Source: Dermatophilaceae bacterium Soc4.6 (lineage in GTDB: Bacteria; Actinomycetota; Actinomycetes; Actinomycetales; Dermatophilaceae). Taken from it: DNA of 64,000 nt. How positions within the stretch are numbered: the stretch's first letter is position 1; every line of letters begins with the position of its first letter. The stretch is from positions 3,658,001 through 3,722,000 of the forward strand of contig JAZGVH010000002.1 in NCBI GenBank assembly GCA_039889245.1. The letters run 5' to 3'. This document shows positions 9,009 through 18,404 of this stretch, piece by piece. The position numbers were made by a program, and so were the translations under genes. The notes under the pieces are model-generated. The model was not told the DNA's origin, did no database searches, and was given only the letters and a program-made list of their open reading frames with translations.

Positions 9009-9971
9009 TCAGCCAGCGAGCCCGAAGTCGGCGGCCACCGAGGTGGTGACGCCTCCGGAGCCCTGCAACGGGGGCAGGCCCAGCAGGTCCTGGGTGCCCC
9101 GGAGCAGGCTGTAGTGGCTGTGGGCCAACGACGAGACGGTGCCCGGAGTCGTCCATGGCGACACCACGACGAGCGGTGCCAGCGACTGGCTCGGGGTCGC
9201 CTGGTCCCACGAGACGAGCACGACGGTGTCGCCGGCGAGGTACTGCGGCGACGCCAGGATGCCGTCCACCCAGGTCGAGGCCCACGTGTCACCGAGGAGC
9301 AGGCGCTTCTGCTGGCTGGTGGGGCACAGGCTCTTGCACCCGTGCATCGACTGGGGGACGTTGGCCTCCACCCAGGTGAAGGAGGCCGAGAGGTCGAGGT
9401 CGCCGGGGGTGCCCGGCAGGGGCACGTCTCGGGTGGCGCAGTCGGCCGCGGCATCGGCATACCAGATGGCTGGGTTGTGCCGGGCGAAGTAGGTCTTGGT
9501 GTTGGTCGCCGAGCAGGCGGAGGGCATGTCGCCCATGTAGACCCTCCAGTCGCCAGCCAGCTGGCTGAAGAGGTCGGGGCCCGGCACCTTCTTGACGTCG
9601 CCCGTGCTGCCCCAGGCGGAGCCGCTCGTCATGGCCAGCTTGGCGCCGTAGTAGGGGGTCGCGGTGTACTGCGTCGCCGACCCGCACCGGGCGGCCAGAC
9701 CGGAGAGGTAGGGCGCGTTCGTCGCGGGGCTGGTGGTGAACATCGGCAGGCTCTTGTTCTCGAACACCACCCAGACGACGTGGTGGACGACGACGGGCGC
9801 CCCGGCGAGCGCACCGCAGGGAGCATCGGCGGTGATCGTGGTGCTCGTGGCGGGTGCGGCCGTCGCGCCGGGGGTCGCGGCAGCGACGCTGCCGGAGGTG
9901 GCGAGCAGGGCCGCGCCGAGCGCGAGAGCGGCCAGCGCGGGGACGCCGAGGGTCCGTCGTAAGCGGGGCAC
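9009..9971 (-). CDS. Secreted phosphoesterase (acid phosphatase / phospholipase C family)
   Basis: This 320-residue protein has a signal peptide of about 30 residues (basic start, a run of Ala and Leu, then a small-residue cut region). The body matches the phosphoesterase family that includes acid phosphatases and bacterial phospholipases C. It shows VVWVVFENKS near the N-terminus of the mature chain, APYLSGLAARCG, HNPAIWY, LVSWDQA and HSHYSLLR, which supply the metal- and phosphate-binding residues. It probably releases phosphate from organic esters outside the cell. The GTG at 9971 has a good GGAGG ribosome site just upstream. It is convergent with the molybdenum hydroxylase gene. The substrate is not determined. 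Confidence 0.82.
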   Translation of the reverse strand: MPRLRRTLGVPALAALALGAALLATSGSVAAATPGATAAPATSTTITADAPCGALAGAPVVVHHVVWVVFENKSLPMFTTSPATNAPYLSGLAARCGSATQYTATPYYGAKLAMTSGSAWGSTGDVKKVPGPDLFSQLAGDWRVYMGDMPSACSATNTKTYFARHNPAIWYADAAADCATRDVPLPGTPGDLDLSASFTWVEANVPQSMHGCKSLCPTSQQKRLLLGDTWASTWVDGILASPQYLAGDTVVLVSWDQATPSQSLAPLVVVSPWTTPGTVSSLAHSHYSLLRGTQDLLGLPPLQGSGGVTTSVAADFGLAG

Positions 9972-10126
9972 GTGACCTCCGGGTCGGGGTGGGCGAGAGG
10001 CCACGCTAGCAAGCGGGTCGTCTCCTCGTCGCCGAATGGAGCACTGCGGCCGGGCTCGCGTCGACCGCCGCGGCGACGGGACCCGGCCGCCCTCCCGAGC
10101 CCGTGCTCTCCCGTAGCCTGCGGACC

Positions 10127-10924
10127 ATGTCTCGTCAGCGCGTCCCCGAGGGTCCGGCTCCCGATCCGGCCGTGCAGAAGCTGCGCATCCGTTACGCCAA
10201 GCGGGGGCGGCTGCGCTTCTCCTCGACCCGTGACTTCCAACGCGCACTCGAGAGGGCGCTGCGTCGGGCCGGTGTGCCCATGGCCTTCAGCGCAGGGTTC
10301 CACCCACACCCGAAGATCTCCTACGCCAACGCGGCACCCACGGGCACCGCGAGCGAGGCGGAGTACGTCGAGATCTCGGTGACTGTGCGCGTCGACCCGG
10401 AGGCCGTGCGACGTGCCCTCGACGATGCCCTCCCCCTGGGCCTCGACCTGCTCCAGGTCGTCGAGGCGGCGCCCGGCGCCCTCGCCGACCGGCTGCAGGC
10501 CAGCGACTGGGTCCTCGCCTTCGCCGGTGTGCCGGCCGCACAGCTGCGTGACGTCGTCAGCGTGTTCCTCGCGCACGATCGGGTCGAGGTGTCGCGCACC
10601 TTCAAGACCGGCCCGCGCACCTTCGACGTGCGTGAGGCGGTGGTGTCGCTGAGCGTCGGTGACGACGACGTCCTGCGCCACCTGCGCGACACGGTGCCGG
10701 ACGCGATCCCGGCGGTGGGCGCCGACTGTGCGATACTGCGACTGGTCGTACGACACACCACACCTGCCGTCCGGCCCGACGACATTCTGACCGCGCTGCG
10801 TGCAGTCGCGACCTTGGAGCCTCCGAGACCACCCCTGGTGACTCGTCTGGCCCAGGGCCCGCTGGACGCATCCGCGAGGGTGACCGATCCACTGGCCGCC
10901 GACGAGAAGGTCGGCGGCAGCTGA
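10127..10924 (+). CDS. DUF2344 / radical-SAM-associated protein (TIGR03936 family)
   Basis: This 265-residue protein matches the DUF2344 family. The conserved start KLRIRYAKRGRLRFSSTRD is followed by AFSAGFHPHPKISY, which is typical of the family. In many actinobacteria this gene follows a B12-binding radical SAM gene, and the two stand before rne. Here the upstream neighbour is the phosphoesterase on the opposite strand, so the usual partner is missing locally. The molecular role is unknown; linkage to rne suggests RNA metabolism. The ATG at 10127 lies seven bases after TAGCCT, which points to a leaderless mRNA. Confidence 0.88.
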   Translation: MSRQRVPEGPAPDPAVQKLRIRYAKRGRLRFSSTRDFQRALERALRRAGVPMAFSAGFHPHPKISYANAAPTGTASEAEYVEISVTVRVDPEAVRRALDDALPLGLDLLQVVEAAPGALADRLQASDWVLAFAGVPAAQLRDVVSVFLAHDRVEVSRTFKTGPRTFDVREAVVSLSVGDDDVLRHLRDTVPDAIPAVGADCAILRLVVRHTTPAVRPDDILTALRAVATLEPPRPPLVTRLAQGPLDASARVTDPLAADEKVGGS

Positions 10925-11081
10925 TCCCGGGGCCGCGCACTCCGCGAACCGGACCGGCTGCAGGATGACGACTTCCGCCGCCCGCGACCGCGGGTGACGA
11001 GCACGAGAACCGGTACCCACGAGAGGGATGGGCGAGAGCCCCGGTGTGGATCGTCGCGTGCGTACCTGAGAGGGACGCCGC

Positions 11082-14000
11082 ATGGCTTCCGAGCAGGACC
11101 ACACCCCCACCACCCCGACCGGTGCGAGCGCGGACCCGGCAGCAGCGACCGGGGCCGGCGACAGCGCCGGCAGCACCGACAGCACGGCGGAAACCGCTGC
11201 CCCCGCCCGGCGTACACGCAAGGTCGCGGCCAAGAAGGTGGCTGCCCCACGCAAGCGGGCGGCCAAGAAGACGACGGCCGCTGCCCCCGACTCGCAGCTC
11301 AGCACCGAGCCGGTAGAGCCCGACTCCGGCCAGCTCGAGAGCCCCGTGGAGTCCGCCGTGCTGGGCGCAGAGGCGACTGCCCAGGCCGACACCGAGGCCG
11401 ACACCGCGCAGGGGCCCGCGCCGGTCAAGCGGGCTCCCCGCAAGCGTGCCAGCCGCAAGGTCGCCGCCCCTGCGGAGACCACCGCCCTCCCGGATGCCGA
11501 CCTTCAGGCCCCTGCCGTCGAGTCGCCCACCCCGGAGCCGGTCCCTGACGCCGAGCCGCCCGCCCCGTCGGCCTTCGGCCTCGTGTCCCAGCCGCCGACC
11601 CCTCCGGCGCGCCGTCGTCGTCGGGCGTCTGCTCCGGTCGGCCAGCCCACGCTCGATGCTCCTGTCTCCACCACGCTCGACGAGGCGGCCGCCGAGCCGG
11701 CCGCTCCAGAGCTCCCCGAGGCTGTCGCACCGGTGCCCGACGAGGTCGTTGCCGCGACGACGGTCGACCTCGATGCGGCCGTCGAGCCGGTCGAGCCGGT
11801 CGAGGACGACGCGCCCGACGACGGCTCGGACGACTCGGACGACTCCGACGACTCGGACGACTCCGACGAGGCGACCGACCCGGCCGACGGGGAGGAGACG
11901 CCGGACCAGCCGCGCAGGCGCCGCCGTCGTGGTGGCAAGGGCCGCCGGGGCCGTGGGGGCTCCTCCGGCGACGACCAGGGTGGCAGCGACGGGGCCTCGA
12001 ACGCCGCAGACGGCTCCTCCTCGGACGAGGACGCGCAGACCGACGACGCGCAGACCGACAGCGACCCCGGTGAGGGCGAGGGTGGGGGCGCCACGCGCCG
12101 TCGCACCCGCCGCCGTCGCCGCAGCGGAGGCGGGTCGGCGGAGTCCGACGACGCCCCCAACGTCGTCACCCGGGTGCGTGAGCCGCGCCGCCAGAGCGAC
12201 GAGGTGACCGGCGTCAAGGGCTCGACCCGTCTCGAGGCCAAGAAGCAGCGTCGCCGCGAGGGCCGTGAGGCCGGGCGTCGGCGTACGGTCATCACGGAGG
12301 CCGAGTTCCTCGCCCGGCGCGAGAGCGTCGAGCGGGTCATGGTCGTGCGGCACAAGGACGACCGCACCCAGATCGGCGTCCTCGAGGACGACGTGCTCGT
12401 GGAGCACTACATCTCCCGCGAGACCAACGTCTCGATGGCCGGCAACATCTACCTCGGCCGCGTGCAGAACGTGCTGCCGTCGATGGAGGCCGCGTTCGTC
12501 GACATCGGCAAGGGCCGCAACGCGGTCCTGTATGCCGGTGAGGTCAACTGGGACGCCGCGGGTCTCGAGCACGGCTCGGCCAAGCGGATCGAGAACGCCC
12601 TGGGCTCCGGCCAGAGCGTGCTCGTCCAGGTCACCAAGGACCCCATCGGGCACAAGGGTGCCCGCCTGACCTCGCAGATCTCGCTGCCGGGCCGCTACCT
12701 CGTCTACGTGCCCGACAGCTCGATGACCGGCATCTCGCGCAAGCTGCCCGACATCGAGCGCGCCCGCCTGAAGAAGATCCTCAAGGAGGTCGTCCCGGCG
12801 TCGGCCGGCGTCATCGTGCGCACGGCCGCCGAGGGGGCCTCCGAGGAGGAGCTGCGAGCCGACGTCGAGCGCCTCACCCGCACCTGGGAGGAGATCCAGG
12901 CCAAGGTCGAGGCCGCCGGTGGTGCCACCAGCAAGAGCAAGGGCAAGGCCAAGGGCGGGTCGGCCCCGGTGCTGCTGCACGGGGAGCCGGACCTGACGGT
13001 GCGCGTCATCCGCGACGTCTTCAACGAGGACTTCGGCTCCCTCGTGGTCGCGGGGGAGGCGGCCTGGAACGAGGTGTCCGACTACGTCGACTCGGTGGCC
13101 CCGGACCTGGCCGCACGGGTGACCCGGTGGACCCGCGAGGACGATCTCTTCAGCCACTACCGCATCGACGAGCAGCTCGCCAAGGCGATGGACCGCAAGG
13201 TCTGGCTGCCGTCCGGTGGCTCGCTGGTCATCGACCGCACCGAGGCGATGACCGTCATCGACGTCAACACCGGCAAGTTCGTCGGGTCGGGTGGCAACCT
13301 CGAGGAGACGGTCACCAAGAACAACATCGAGGCCGCCGAGGAGATCGTGCGGCAGCTGCGGGTGCGTGACATCGGCGGCATCATCGTCGTCGACTTCATC
13401 GACATGGTGCTCGAGGCCAACCGCGACCTCGTCGTGCGCCGCCTGCTCGAGTGCCTCGGGCGTGACCGCACCAAGCACCAGGTCGCCGAGGTGACCTCGC
13501 TGGGGCTGGTGCAGATGACGCGCAAGCGCGTCGGCTCGGGCCTGATCGAGGTCTTCTCCGAGAACTGCGAGGCCTGCGCCGGGCGAGGGATCATCGTGCA
13601 CACCGACCCGGTCGACCGCAGCGGCAGCGCTGGCGGCAGCCTCCCGAGCCAGGGGGGTCACGGCGGCGCCCCCGCCGGGGAGCAGCCGACGTCGGCCCGT
13701 GCCCCGCGCTCGCGTCGCGGCCGGTCGGAGCCCGAGCCCGCGCCCGCCGCCCGCGCCGGCGGTCCCACCCCCGCCCAGATCGCCGCCGCGGCGCACGCCG
13801 CGGCCGTCAAGGCGGTCGAGGGCACCGCAGCGGCCGAGAGCGCGTCGTACGAGGAGCAGGACCCGGCCGACCCGGCCACCACGGGCGAGGTCCTCGAGAG
13901 TGCCTCGAGTGCCGACGCCGCGGAGCTGGACAGCGCGCTGGCCGCGGTCGAGGAGGCCGTGACCCAGGTGCTCGCCTTGAGTCCTGCCGAGGTGGACGAG

Positions 14001-14390
14001 GTGGGCCCGGCCGACCCGGCTGCCGAGCCAGAGGCGGAGGTCGCGCCTCGTGGTCGGGGGCGTCAGCGTCAGCCGCGTCGGTCACGCAGTGCGGGAGGCT
14101 CCCGCGAGGCGTCACCCGAGGCGTCTGCCCCCGAGCAGTCGACGTCGGAGGCGGTCGCACCGGAGCCTGTTGCCCCCGAGCCCGCGACACCCGAGCCGGT
14201 CCAGGTCGCGCCCGTCGAGGCCGTGCGCGCCCAGTCGGCGCCCGACCATTCGGAGCCGGTGGAGTCCGACGCGGCCGCCCCGGCTCGTGGACGGCGTCGC
14301 CGCGGGCGTGTCGTCGCACCTGCGGGCCCGCCACGCGCGGGGTCGGAGCAGGGATCAGCCGACTCGGGGGAGCACGGGAGCCCCGCGTGA
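11082..14390 (+). CDS. rne: Ribonuclease E/G family endoribonuclease
   Basis: This 1102-residue endoribonuclease processes rRNA and tRNA precursors and starts mRNA decay. The N-terminal 360 residues are low-complexity and acidic or Ala/Pro/Arg-rich, including a Ser-Asp repeat near residue 250. The catalytic core follows: an S1 domain near 445-540 (SMAGNIYLGRV), the DNase I-like site with VIDVNTG near 725 and VVDFIDM near 767, then the zinc-link CEACAGRG near 829. The C-terminal 260 residues are disordered and likely hold protein-binding segments. Such long flanking regions are typical of actinobacterial RNase E. The 157-bp leader (10925-11081) has GC-rich repeats of GAGAGGGA but no clear terminator. 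The ATG at 11082 has GAGAGGGA upstream as ribosome site. Confidence 0.95.
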   Translation: MASEQDHTPTTPTGASADPAAATGAGDSAGSTDSTAETAAPARRTRKVAAKKVAAPRKRAAKKTTAAAPDSQLSTEPVEPDSGQLESPVESAVLGAEATAQADTEADTAQGPAPVKRAPRKRASRKVAAPAETTALPDADLQAPAVESPTPEPVPDAEPPAPSAFGLVSQPPTPPARRRRRASAPVGQPTLDAPVSTTLDEAAAEPAAPELPEAVAPVPDEVVAATTVDLDAAVEPVEPVEDDAPDDGSDDSDDSDDSDDSDEATDPADGEETPDQPRRRRRRGGKGRRGRGGSSGDDQGGSDGASNAADGSSSDEDAQTDDAQTDSDPGEGEGGGATRRRTRRRRRSGGGSAESDDAPNVVTRVREPRRQSDEVTGVKGSTRLEAKKQRRREGREAGRRRTVITEAEFLARRESVERVMVVRHKDDRTQIGVLEDDVLVEHYISRETNVSMAGNIYLGRVQNVLPSMEAAFVDIGKGRNAVLYAGEVNWDAAGLEHGSAKRIENALGSGQSVLVQVTKDPIGHKGARLTSQISLPGRYLVYVPDSSMTGISRKLPDIERARLKKILKEVVPASAGVIVRTAAEGASEEELRADVERLTRTWEEIQAKVEAAGGATSKSKGKAKGGSAPVLLHGEPDLTVRVIRDVFNEDFGSLVVAGEAAWNEVSDYVDSVAPDLAARVTRWTREDDLFSHYRIDEQLAKAMDRKVWLPSGGSLVIDRTEAMTVIDVNTGKFVGSGGNLEETVTKNNIEAAEEIVRQLRVRDIGGIIVVDFIDMVLEANRDLVVRRLLECLGRDRTKHQVAEVTSLGLVQMTRKRVGSGLIEVFSENCEACAGRGIIVHTDPVDRSGSAGGSLPSQGGHGGAPAGEQPTSARAPRSRRGRSEPEPAPAARAGGPTPAQIAAAAHAAAVKAVEGTAAAESASYEEQDPADPATTGEVLESASSADAAELDSALAAVEEAVTQVLALSPAEVDEVGPADPAAEPEAEVAPRGRGRQRQPRRSRSAGGSREASPEASAPEQSTSEAVAPEPVAPEPATPEPVQVAPVEAVRAQSAPDHSEPVESDAAAPARGRRRRGRVVAPAGPPRAGSEQGSADSGEHGSPA

Positions 14391-14400
14391 CCTTCCCGGT

Positions 14401-14430
14401 TTGGTGGCACGCCACCGGGGCCGGTAGCCT
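14401..14430 (+). promoter_or_regulatory. Candidate promoter for rplU-rpmA
   Basis: A -35 box TTGGTG (14401-14406) and a -10 box TAGCCT (14425-14430) are separated by 18 bases. Transcription from here would give a 5' leader of about 169 bases before rplU, much longer than the leaderless pattern seen elsewhere in the window. The -35 region overlaps a hairpin that may end rne transcription (GGTGGC and GCCACC, 14403-14416). Confidence 0.5.
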
Positions 14431-14566
14431 AGACCCTCGGTGCGCCCACCGATCTGTGCCCCGCTCCTCCCAGCCCCGGCGCCGACTCCCTGAGTCGACG
14501 TCCACCGGCTGCCGGAGCAGGCGCTACGTGACGGTCCACGAGAGCGTGCACCACCTAGACAGCAAT

Positions 14567-14583
14567 GGTCACTCCAGGTGACC
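14567..14583 (+). promoter_or_regulatory. Hairpin in the rplU leader, just before the ribosome site
   Basis: GGTCAC and GTGACC form a perfect 6-bp stem with loop TCCAG, ending five bases before the purine-rich GAAGAGAGTG that precedes the rplU start. It could mask or expose the ribosome site, as in autogenous r-protein leaders. Binding by L21 is a guess. Confidence 0.35.
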
Positions 14584-14605
14584 GACAGAAGAGAGTGAGC
14601 TCGAC

Positions 14606-14914
14606 GTGTACGCGATTGTTCGCGCTGGTGGTCGGCAGGAGAAGGTCTCTGTCGGCGATGTCCTCATCATCGACAAGGTCCGCGGTGAGGCAGGCGACAG
14701 CATCGACCTCACGGCGCTGCTCCTCGTCGACGGGTCGACGGTGACGTCCGACGCCGCCAAGCTCGCCCAGGTCAAGGTGACGGCCGAGGTGGTCAAGCCG
14801 GCCAAGGGCCCCAAGATCACCATCATGAAGTTCAAGAACAAGACCGGCTACCGCAAGCGCCAGGGCCACCGTCAGCACCTGACCCAGGTCAAGATCACCG
14901 GCATCACCGGCTGA
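14606..14914 (+). CDS. rplU: 50S ribosomal protein L21
   Basis: This is ribosomal protein bL21, 102 residues, the usual length. It begins [18 protein letters not shown] and ends with the conserved [16 protein letters not shown] region that binds 23S rRNA. The start is a GTG at 14606, preceded by a purine-rich stretch. It forms an operon with rpmA 46 bases downstream, the standard bacterial arrangement upstream of obg. A long leader with a hairpin near the ribosome site hints at translational control. Confidence 0.98.
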   Translation: MYAIVRAGGRQEKVSVGDVLIIDKVRGEAGDSIDLTALLLVDGSTVTSDAAKLAQVKVTAEVVKPAKGPKITIMKFKNKTGYRKRQGHRQHLTQVKITGITG

Positions 14915-14960
14915 TCCCGATCTAGACCACTCCTCTTCGAAGACAAAGGCAGACACTGAC

Positions 14961-15233
14961 ATGGCACACAAGAAGGGTGCGTCCTCGACCCGCAACGGTC
15001 GCGACTCCAACGCCCAGTACCTCGGCGTGAAGCGCTTCGGTGGTCAGCTCGTCAACGCGGGCGAGATCATCGTTCGCCAGCGCGGCACGCACTTCCACCC
15101 CGGCATGGGCGTGGGCCGCGGCAAGGACGACACGCTGTTCGCCCTCGTCGCCGGCGCCGTCAAGTTCGGCACCAAGCGCGGCCGCAAGACGGTCAACATC
15201 GAGCAGCCGGTGCTGGTGAGCACGGAGGCCTGA
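14961..15233 (+). CDS. rpmA: 50S ribosomal protein L27
   Basis: This is ribosomal protein bL27, 90 residues, located near the peptidyl transferase centre. It begins [19 protein letters not shown], with the flexible N-terminus that reaches toward the P-site tRNA. There is no N-terminal extension of the kind cleaved in Firmicutes. It is cotranscribed with rplU and followed by a very strong hairpin that separates it from obg. Confidence 0.98.
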   Translation: MAHKKGASSTRNGRDSNAQYLGVKRFGGQLVNAGEIIVRQRGTHFHPGMGVGRGKDDTLFALVAGAVKFGTKRGRKTVNIEQPVLVSTEA

Positions 15234-15265
15234 GCCTCCTCGCAGACCAGTGCTCGCGTGCACAC

Positions 15266-15300
15266 GTGAGGGGGCGGGCCGCACGGGTCCGCCCCCTCAC
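15266..15300 (+). terminator. Strong GC-rich terminator after rpmA
   Basis: The arms GTGAGGGGGCGG (15266-15277) and CCGCCCCCTCAC (15289-15300) pair perfectly over 12 bp. The stem extends by three more pairs (one G-U) around the loop GCACG. No T-run follows, as is common for hairpin terminators in actinobacteria. Confidence 0.85.
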
Positions 15301-15420
15301 GCGTGCCCACCACCAGCTGGGCCGCCGCACGCAGCACGTCGTACGACGCCCCGGGGGCGCACCCCCGTCCACGGATCAGACGGATGACGAGGCCCCAGCG
15401 GCCTCACGGAAGGAGTGACC

Positions 15421-16986
15421 ATGGCGACCACCTTCGTCGACCGGGTCGTGCTCCACGTGAGCGCCGGTCACGGCGGCCACGGGGTGGCCTCGGTCAAGCG
15501 CGAGAAGTTCAAGCCGCTCGGCGGCCCCGACGGCGGGAACGGGGGCCGGGGAGGCTCGGTCGTGCTGCGGGTCGACCCGCAGGCGACCACCCTGCTCGAC
15601 TACCACCGCCACCCGCACCGGGTGGCCGGGCACGGCAAGCCGGGTGCCGGCGACGAGCGCAACGGCGCTGACGGCGCCGACATCGTCCTGGCGGTGCCCG
15701 ACGGCACGGTCGTCAAGGACGCCGAGGGCCGCATCCTCGTCGACCTGGTCGGGGCGGGCAGCGAGCACGTCATCGCTCGCGGGGGACGCGGCGGCCTGGG
15801 TAACCGGGCCCTGTCCTCGCCTCGGCGCCGGGCGCCCGGCTTCGCCCTGCTCGGTGAGCCCGGCGACACCCTGGACGTCGTCCTCGAGCTGAAGTCGCTC
15901 GCCGACGTCGCGCTCATCGGCTTCCCCTCGGCGGGCAAGTCCTCGCTGGTCTCGGTGATCTCGGCCGCGCGGCCCAAGATCGCCGACTACCCCTTCACCA
16001 CCCTCGTGCCCAACCTCGGCGTCGTCGAGGCGGGCGAGGAGCGCTTCACCGTCGCCGACGTGCCCGGGCTCATCCCCGGCGCCCACGAGGGGCGCGGTCT
16101 CGGGCTGGAGTTCCTGCGGCACATCGAGCGCTGCTCGGTCCTGGTGCACGTCGTCGACTGCGCGACCCTGGAGCCGGGCCGCGACCCGATGACCGACCTC
16201 GACGTCATCGAGAACGAGCTGTCGCTCTACGTGCCCGATGCCGACCTCGGCGGTCGGCCCCTGGCCGAGCGCACCCGGGTTGTCGTCCTCAACAAGGCCG
16301 ACGTCCCCGAGGCCCTCGAGCTGGCCGAGCTGGTCAAGGGCGACCTCGAGGCCCGCGGGCTGGAGGTGCACATCGTGTCTGCGGTGGCCCGCACCGGCCT
16401 GCGCGAGCTGACCTTCGCCCTGTCGCGTCTGGTGCTGCAGGCCCGGGCCGACGCCCCTGTCGTCACCCCCCGCCGCGTCATCCTGCGCCCGCGCGCCGTC
16501 GACGACAGCGGCTTCAAGATCGTGCGCGAGGAGACCCCCGACGGCCCGGCCTACCGCGTGGTGGGCGAGCGCCCGACCCGCTGGGTGCGCCAGACCGACT
16601 TCTCCAACGACGAGGCGGTCGGCTACCTCGCCGACCGGCTCGGCCGGCTCGGCGTCGAGCAGGCGCTCCTGAAGTCGGGCGCCGTCGCCGGTGACACGGT
16701 CCTCATCGGCGCCTCCGACGACGCGGTCGTCTTCGACTGGGAGCCGACCATGGTCACCGGCGCCGAGCTGCTGGGCCAGCGCGGCACCGACCTGCGGCTC
16801 GACCCGAGCACCCGCCTGAGCACGCGCGAGAAGCGTGAAGCCGCCCGCGACCGCTACGTCGCCCGTCAGCGCACCCAGGCCGAGCTCGAGGCCGAGCGCC
16901 AGTCGGGGCACTGGGCGACGGCCGACGGCCGCGAGGACAAGTTCGACGAGTCCCCGACCGTGAGCGAAGCCAACCCCGAGGCCTGA
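15421..16986 (+). CDS. obg: GTPase Obg/CgtA
   Basis: This 521-residue Obg-family GTPase is needed for late 50S assembly and for growth control. The glycine-rich Obg fold covers residues 2-158, with [15 protein letters not shown] as its hallmark. The G domain starts at G1 GFPSAGKSS (167-175), followed by [16 protein letters not shown] and NKADVPE. A C-terminal OCT domain (about 350-430) and a charged tail follow, as in other actinobacteria. The ATG at 15421 is preferred over the GTG at 15415 because AAGGAG lies six bases before it. It stands after rplU-rpmA and before proB, the conserved order. Confidence 0.97.
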   Translation: MATTFVDRVVLHVSAGHGGHGVASVKREKFKPLGGPDGGNGGRGGSVVLRVDPQATTLLDYHRHPHRVAGHGKPGAGDERNGADGADIVLAVPDGTVVKDAEGRILVDLVGAGSEHVIARGGRGGLGNRALSSPRRRAPGFALLGEPGDTLDVVLELKSLADVALIGFPSAGKSSLVSVISAARPKIADYPFTTLVPNLGVVEAGEERFTVADVPGLIPGAHEGRGLGLEFLRHIERCSVLVHVVDCATLEPGRDPMTDLDVIENELSLYVPDADLGGRPLAERTRVVVLNKADVPEALELAELVKGDLEARGLEVHIVSAVARTGLRELTFALSRLVLQARADAPVVTPRRVILRPRAVDDSGFKIVREETPDGPAYRVVGERPTRWVRQTDFSNDEAVGYLADRLGRLGVEQALLKSGAVAGDTVLIGASDDAVVFDWEPTMVTGAELLGQRGTDLRLDPSTRLSTREKREAARDRYVARQRTQAELEAERQSGHWATADGREDKFDESPTVSEANPEA

Positions 16987-17004
16987 CCGCCCCCCTCCAT
17001 ACCG

Positions 17005-17073
17005 ACTTGTTGCGGTGAGAGATGGGTTTCGAGGGCTGATTGCCCCACCTGACCGGTGCCCTCCGCAACAAGT
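17005..17073. repeat. Inverted repeat element between obg and proB
   Basis: ACTTGTTGCGG (17005-17015) and CCGCAACAAGT (17063-17073) are perfect 11-bp inverted arms around 47 bases. Beyond them the flanks again complement in part: a CCCCCCTCC run on the left and a GGGGGAGGGGG run on the right. It may act as the obg terminator or be a short dispersed element. A related string, GCAACAAGCGG followed by GTGGGGGAAGGG, lies at 18293-18317 on the other side of proB. Confidence 0.6.
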
Positions 17074-17118
17074 GGGTGGGGGAGGGGGTGCCTCCGTCAC
17101 AACCCTAGACTCGGCTGC

Positions 17119-18228
17119 GTGACCCGGTCCGTGATCCAGCAGGCGAAGCGGCTCGTCGTCAAGGTCGGGTCGTCGTCGCTGACCGGATCCGACGGTCAGC
17201 TCGACGGGGCGCGGCTGGTCAGCCTCGTCGACGCCGTCGCGTCGCGCAGCACCGCAGGCGACTCCGTGGTGCTCGTCTCCTCGGGGGCCATCGCGGCCGG
17301 CCTCGGCCCCCTCGGCCTGGCCTCGCGCCCGCGTGACCTCGCGACCCAGCAGGCCGCGGCCAGCGTGGGGCAGGGTGCCCTGGTGGCGGCATACCAGGCG
17401 GCGTTCGCCACCCACGGTCTGACGGTCGGGCAGGTGCTGCTCACCGCCGACGACGTCACCCGCCGCACCCACTACGCCAACGCCCGCCGCACCCTCGACC
17501 GGCTGCTCGACCTCGCGACCGTGCCGGTGGTCAACGAGAACGACACGGTCGCCACGCAGGAGATCCGCTTCGGCGACAACGACCGGCTGGCCGCGCTGGT
17601 CGCCCACCTCGTGCACGCCGACGCCCTCGTGCTGCTCTCCGACGTCGACGCGCTCTACGACGGGCCGCCCTCCCGCCCGGGCTCGACCCGGGTCCCCGTG
17701 GTCGCCGGCCCCGCCGACCTCGAGGGCATCGTCATCAAGGGCTCGGGCAGCAAGGTCGGCACCGGCGGCATGACGACCAAGATCGAGGCCGCCGGCATCG
17801 CCACCGCTGCCGGCATCACCACCGTGCTCACCTCGGCCGAGCAGGCGTATGCCGCCCTCGCCGGCGACGAGGTCGGCACGCTCTTCCTCCCCACCGGCAC
17901 CAGACGCCCGTCCCGGCTGCTGTGGCTGGCGCATGCGACCACCCCCCGCGGCCGGCTGGTGCTCGACGACGGGGCGGTCGCCGCAGTCGTCGACCGGCGG
18001 AAGTCGTTGCTACCGGCGGGGATCACTGCCGTGGAGGGCCGCTTCCTCGAGGGTGACCCGGTCGACCTGGTCGGCCTCGACGGACGCCCGCGGGCCCGCG
18101 GCCTCGTCAACTACTCCTCCGACGAGCTGCCCGCCCTCCTGGGGCGCTCGACCAAGGCGCTCGCCCGTGAGCTGGGCCAGCACTACGAGCGCGAGGTCGT
18201 GCACCGCGACGACCTCGTCCTGCTCTGA
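17119..18228 (+). CDS. proB: Glutamate 5-kinase
   Basis: ProB phosphorylates glutamate to glutamyl 5-phosphate, the first step of proline synthesis. The 369-residue chain has the amino-acid-kinase domain first (VVKVGSSSLT, VSSGAIAAG, NENDTVA, GTGGMTTKI) and a C-terminal PUA domain from about residue 270 (GRLVLDDGAV to YEREVVHRDD). The GTG at 17119 starts homology at QAKRLVVKVGSS and lies seven bases after TAGACT, so it is probably leaderless. It is separated from proA by an unrelated four-gene operon, whereas the two are usually close together. Confidence 0.96.
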   Translation: MTRSVIQQAKRLVVKVGSSSLTGSDGQLDGARLVSLVDAVASRSTAGDSVVLVSSGAIAAGLGPLGLASRPRDLATQQAAASVGQGALVAAYQAAFATHGLTVGQVLLTADDVTRRTHYANARRTLDRLLDLATVPVVNENDTVATQEIRFGDNDRLAALVAHLVHADALVLLSDVDALYDGPPSRPGSTRVPVVAGPADLEGIVIKGSGSKVGTGGMTTKIEAAGIATAAGITTVLTSAEQAYAALAGDEVGTLFLPTGTRRPSRLLWLAHATTPRGRLVLDDGAVAAVVDRRKSLLPAGITAVEGRFLEGDPVDLVGLDGRPRARGLVNYSSDELPALLGRSTKALARELGQHYEREVVHRDDLVLL

Positions 18229-18359
18229 CGTCCGCACGTTCCTCCTGATCGGCCCGACTATCCCCGATCCCGCCGGTTCGGGCGCATCCGGAGCAACAAG
18301 CGGAAAGTGGGGGAAGGGTCGGATTCCGGGACGGGAGGGCTCCCTGGCAGCCGTGATGG

Positions 18360-18386
18360 TTGACTGGTCCCTCCCTGTCCTACTCA
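18360..18386 (+). promoter_or_regulatory. Candidate promoter of the glycosyltransferase operon
   Basis: A good -35 box TTGACT (18360-18365) is followed after 15 bases by TACTCA (18381-18386). The spacer is short, and an alternative -10 CTCAGT at 18383-18388 gives 17 bases. It lies 20-45 bases upstream of the GTG at 18405, which has its own ribosome site, so this operon is not leaderless. Confidence 0.4.
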
Positions 18387-18404
18387 GTGGTAACCGGAGG
18401 TGTC

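Noticed and set aside
10602-13796. Very long minus-strand frame opposite rne
   Set aside because: Low-complexity composition from the antisense of a GC-rich gene; no homology is visible.
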